Source: Actinoplanes flavus
Lineage (GTDB): Bacteria > Actinomycetota > Actinomycetes > Mycobacteriales > Micromonosporaceae
Assembly (NCBI RefSeq): GCF_017592555.1
Contig: NZ_JAGFNS010000053.1
Span: forward strand, 1 to 36,324
Length of the DNA: 36,324 nt
Direction: 5' to 3'
The position numbers were made by a program, and so were the translations under genes. Position 1 is the first letter of the stretch. Each line of letters opens with the position of its first letter. Below the pieces are notes generated by a model, which saw nothing but the letters and a program-made list of their open reading frames with translations, ran no database searches and had not been told where the DNA came from. Positions 36,227 through 36,324 of this stretch are shown in pieces.

Positions 36227-36324
36227 TTGTTGGAGAGTTTGATCCTGGCTCAGGACGAACGCTGGCGGCGTGCTTAACACATGCAAGTCGAGCGGAAAGG
36301 CCCTTCGGGGTACTCGAGCGGCGA
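36227..36324 (+). rRNA. 16S ribosomal RNA, 5' part (cut by window end)
   Basis: GGAGAGTTTGATCCTGGCTC is the universal 16S 5' region (27F site), followed by AGGACGAACGCTGGCGGCGT and ACACATGCAAGTCGAGCGG, then AAAGGCCCTTCGGGGTACTC, a V1 stem of the type seen in Micromonosporaceae. The 5' end is placed 8 bases before GAGTTTGATC by analogy to E. coli, so it may be off by a few bases. Confidence 0.96.

Overview
The window reads as a chromosomal segment of a high-GC, sporulating actinomycete of the Micromonosporaceae, most probably Actinoplanes. The evidence is the purSQL / SCP-like / purF / purM / DUF3073 / branched-chain amino acid dehydrogenase / bldC order known from Streptomyces and relatives, F420-linked chemistry, an actinobacterial rrn promoter and leader, and a carotenoid operon ending in its own MerR-type regulator, as I recall from Actinoplanes. 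The genus is inferred from gene order and protein style, not from a search.

Layout. 19-696 is a secreted trypsin-like protease. 955-9636 holds the late purine genes purS-purQ-purL and purF-purM, interrupted by a convergent gene for a membrane-anchored protein with a long Gly/Gln/Tyr-rich cytoplasmic tail (4445-6226). Between purM and DUF3073 there is extra DNA: a six-copy GC-rich hairpin repeat (9746-9964) and a two-gene RiPP cassette, a radical SAM/SPASM maturase and a 75-residue precursor ending in stacked aromatic-X-Asn triads (10030-11350). The conserved block then resumes with DUF3073, a Leu/Val dehydrogenase, a conserved unknown and bldC. The bldC leader contains a terminator-like hairpin.

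14557-20985 is a mixed housekeeping and accessory stretch: an F420/PPOX oxidoreductase, a methyltransferase coupled to an RNA 2'-phosphotransferase (KptA), a small membrane protein coupled to a PrsW-type intramembrane protease, a tiny acidic protein made of exact 13-residue Asp/Gly repeats, a hotdog thioesterase, a DUF2786 protein and small unknowns. 21005-24846 carries three tandem paralogous secreted RTX-type calcium-binding proteins. Each has its own promoter with the same 12-bp palindrome; two of them share a second, upstream palindrome. 24860-26559 is a patch of short hypotheticals, including a decayed duplicate of a neighbour.

26579-26875 is a Glu-Asp-Phe tRNA cluster on the minus strand. 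27045-33409 is a light/pigment locus. crtE-crtI-idi-merR runs leftwards and crtB-phr (phytoene synthase and DNA photolyase) runs rightwards from a 68-bp shared control region. The regulator looks like a CarH/LitR relative that keeps the cobalamin-ligand histidine but has Tyr in place of a key Trp. No lycopene cyclase is present, so lycopene or an externally modified product is the likely end point of the genes seen here. The window ends with a disulfide-reductase-like flavoprotein, a DUF2231-Rieske fusion, and a strong rrn promoter, boxA-like leader and the first about 98 bases of a 16S rRNA gene.

Strongest candidates for something new: the RiPP cassette with its adjoining repeat array, the RTX triplet with its dual-palindrome promoters, the 13-residue-repeat acidic protein, the variant CarH-like regulator, and the possible attenuator in front of bldC.
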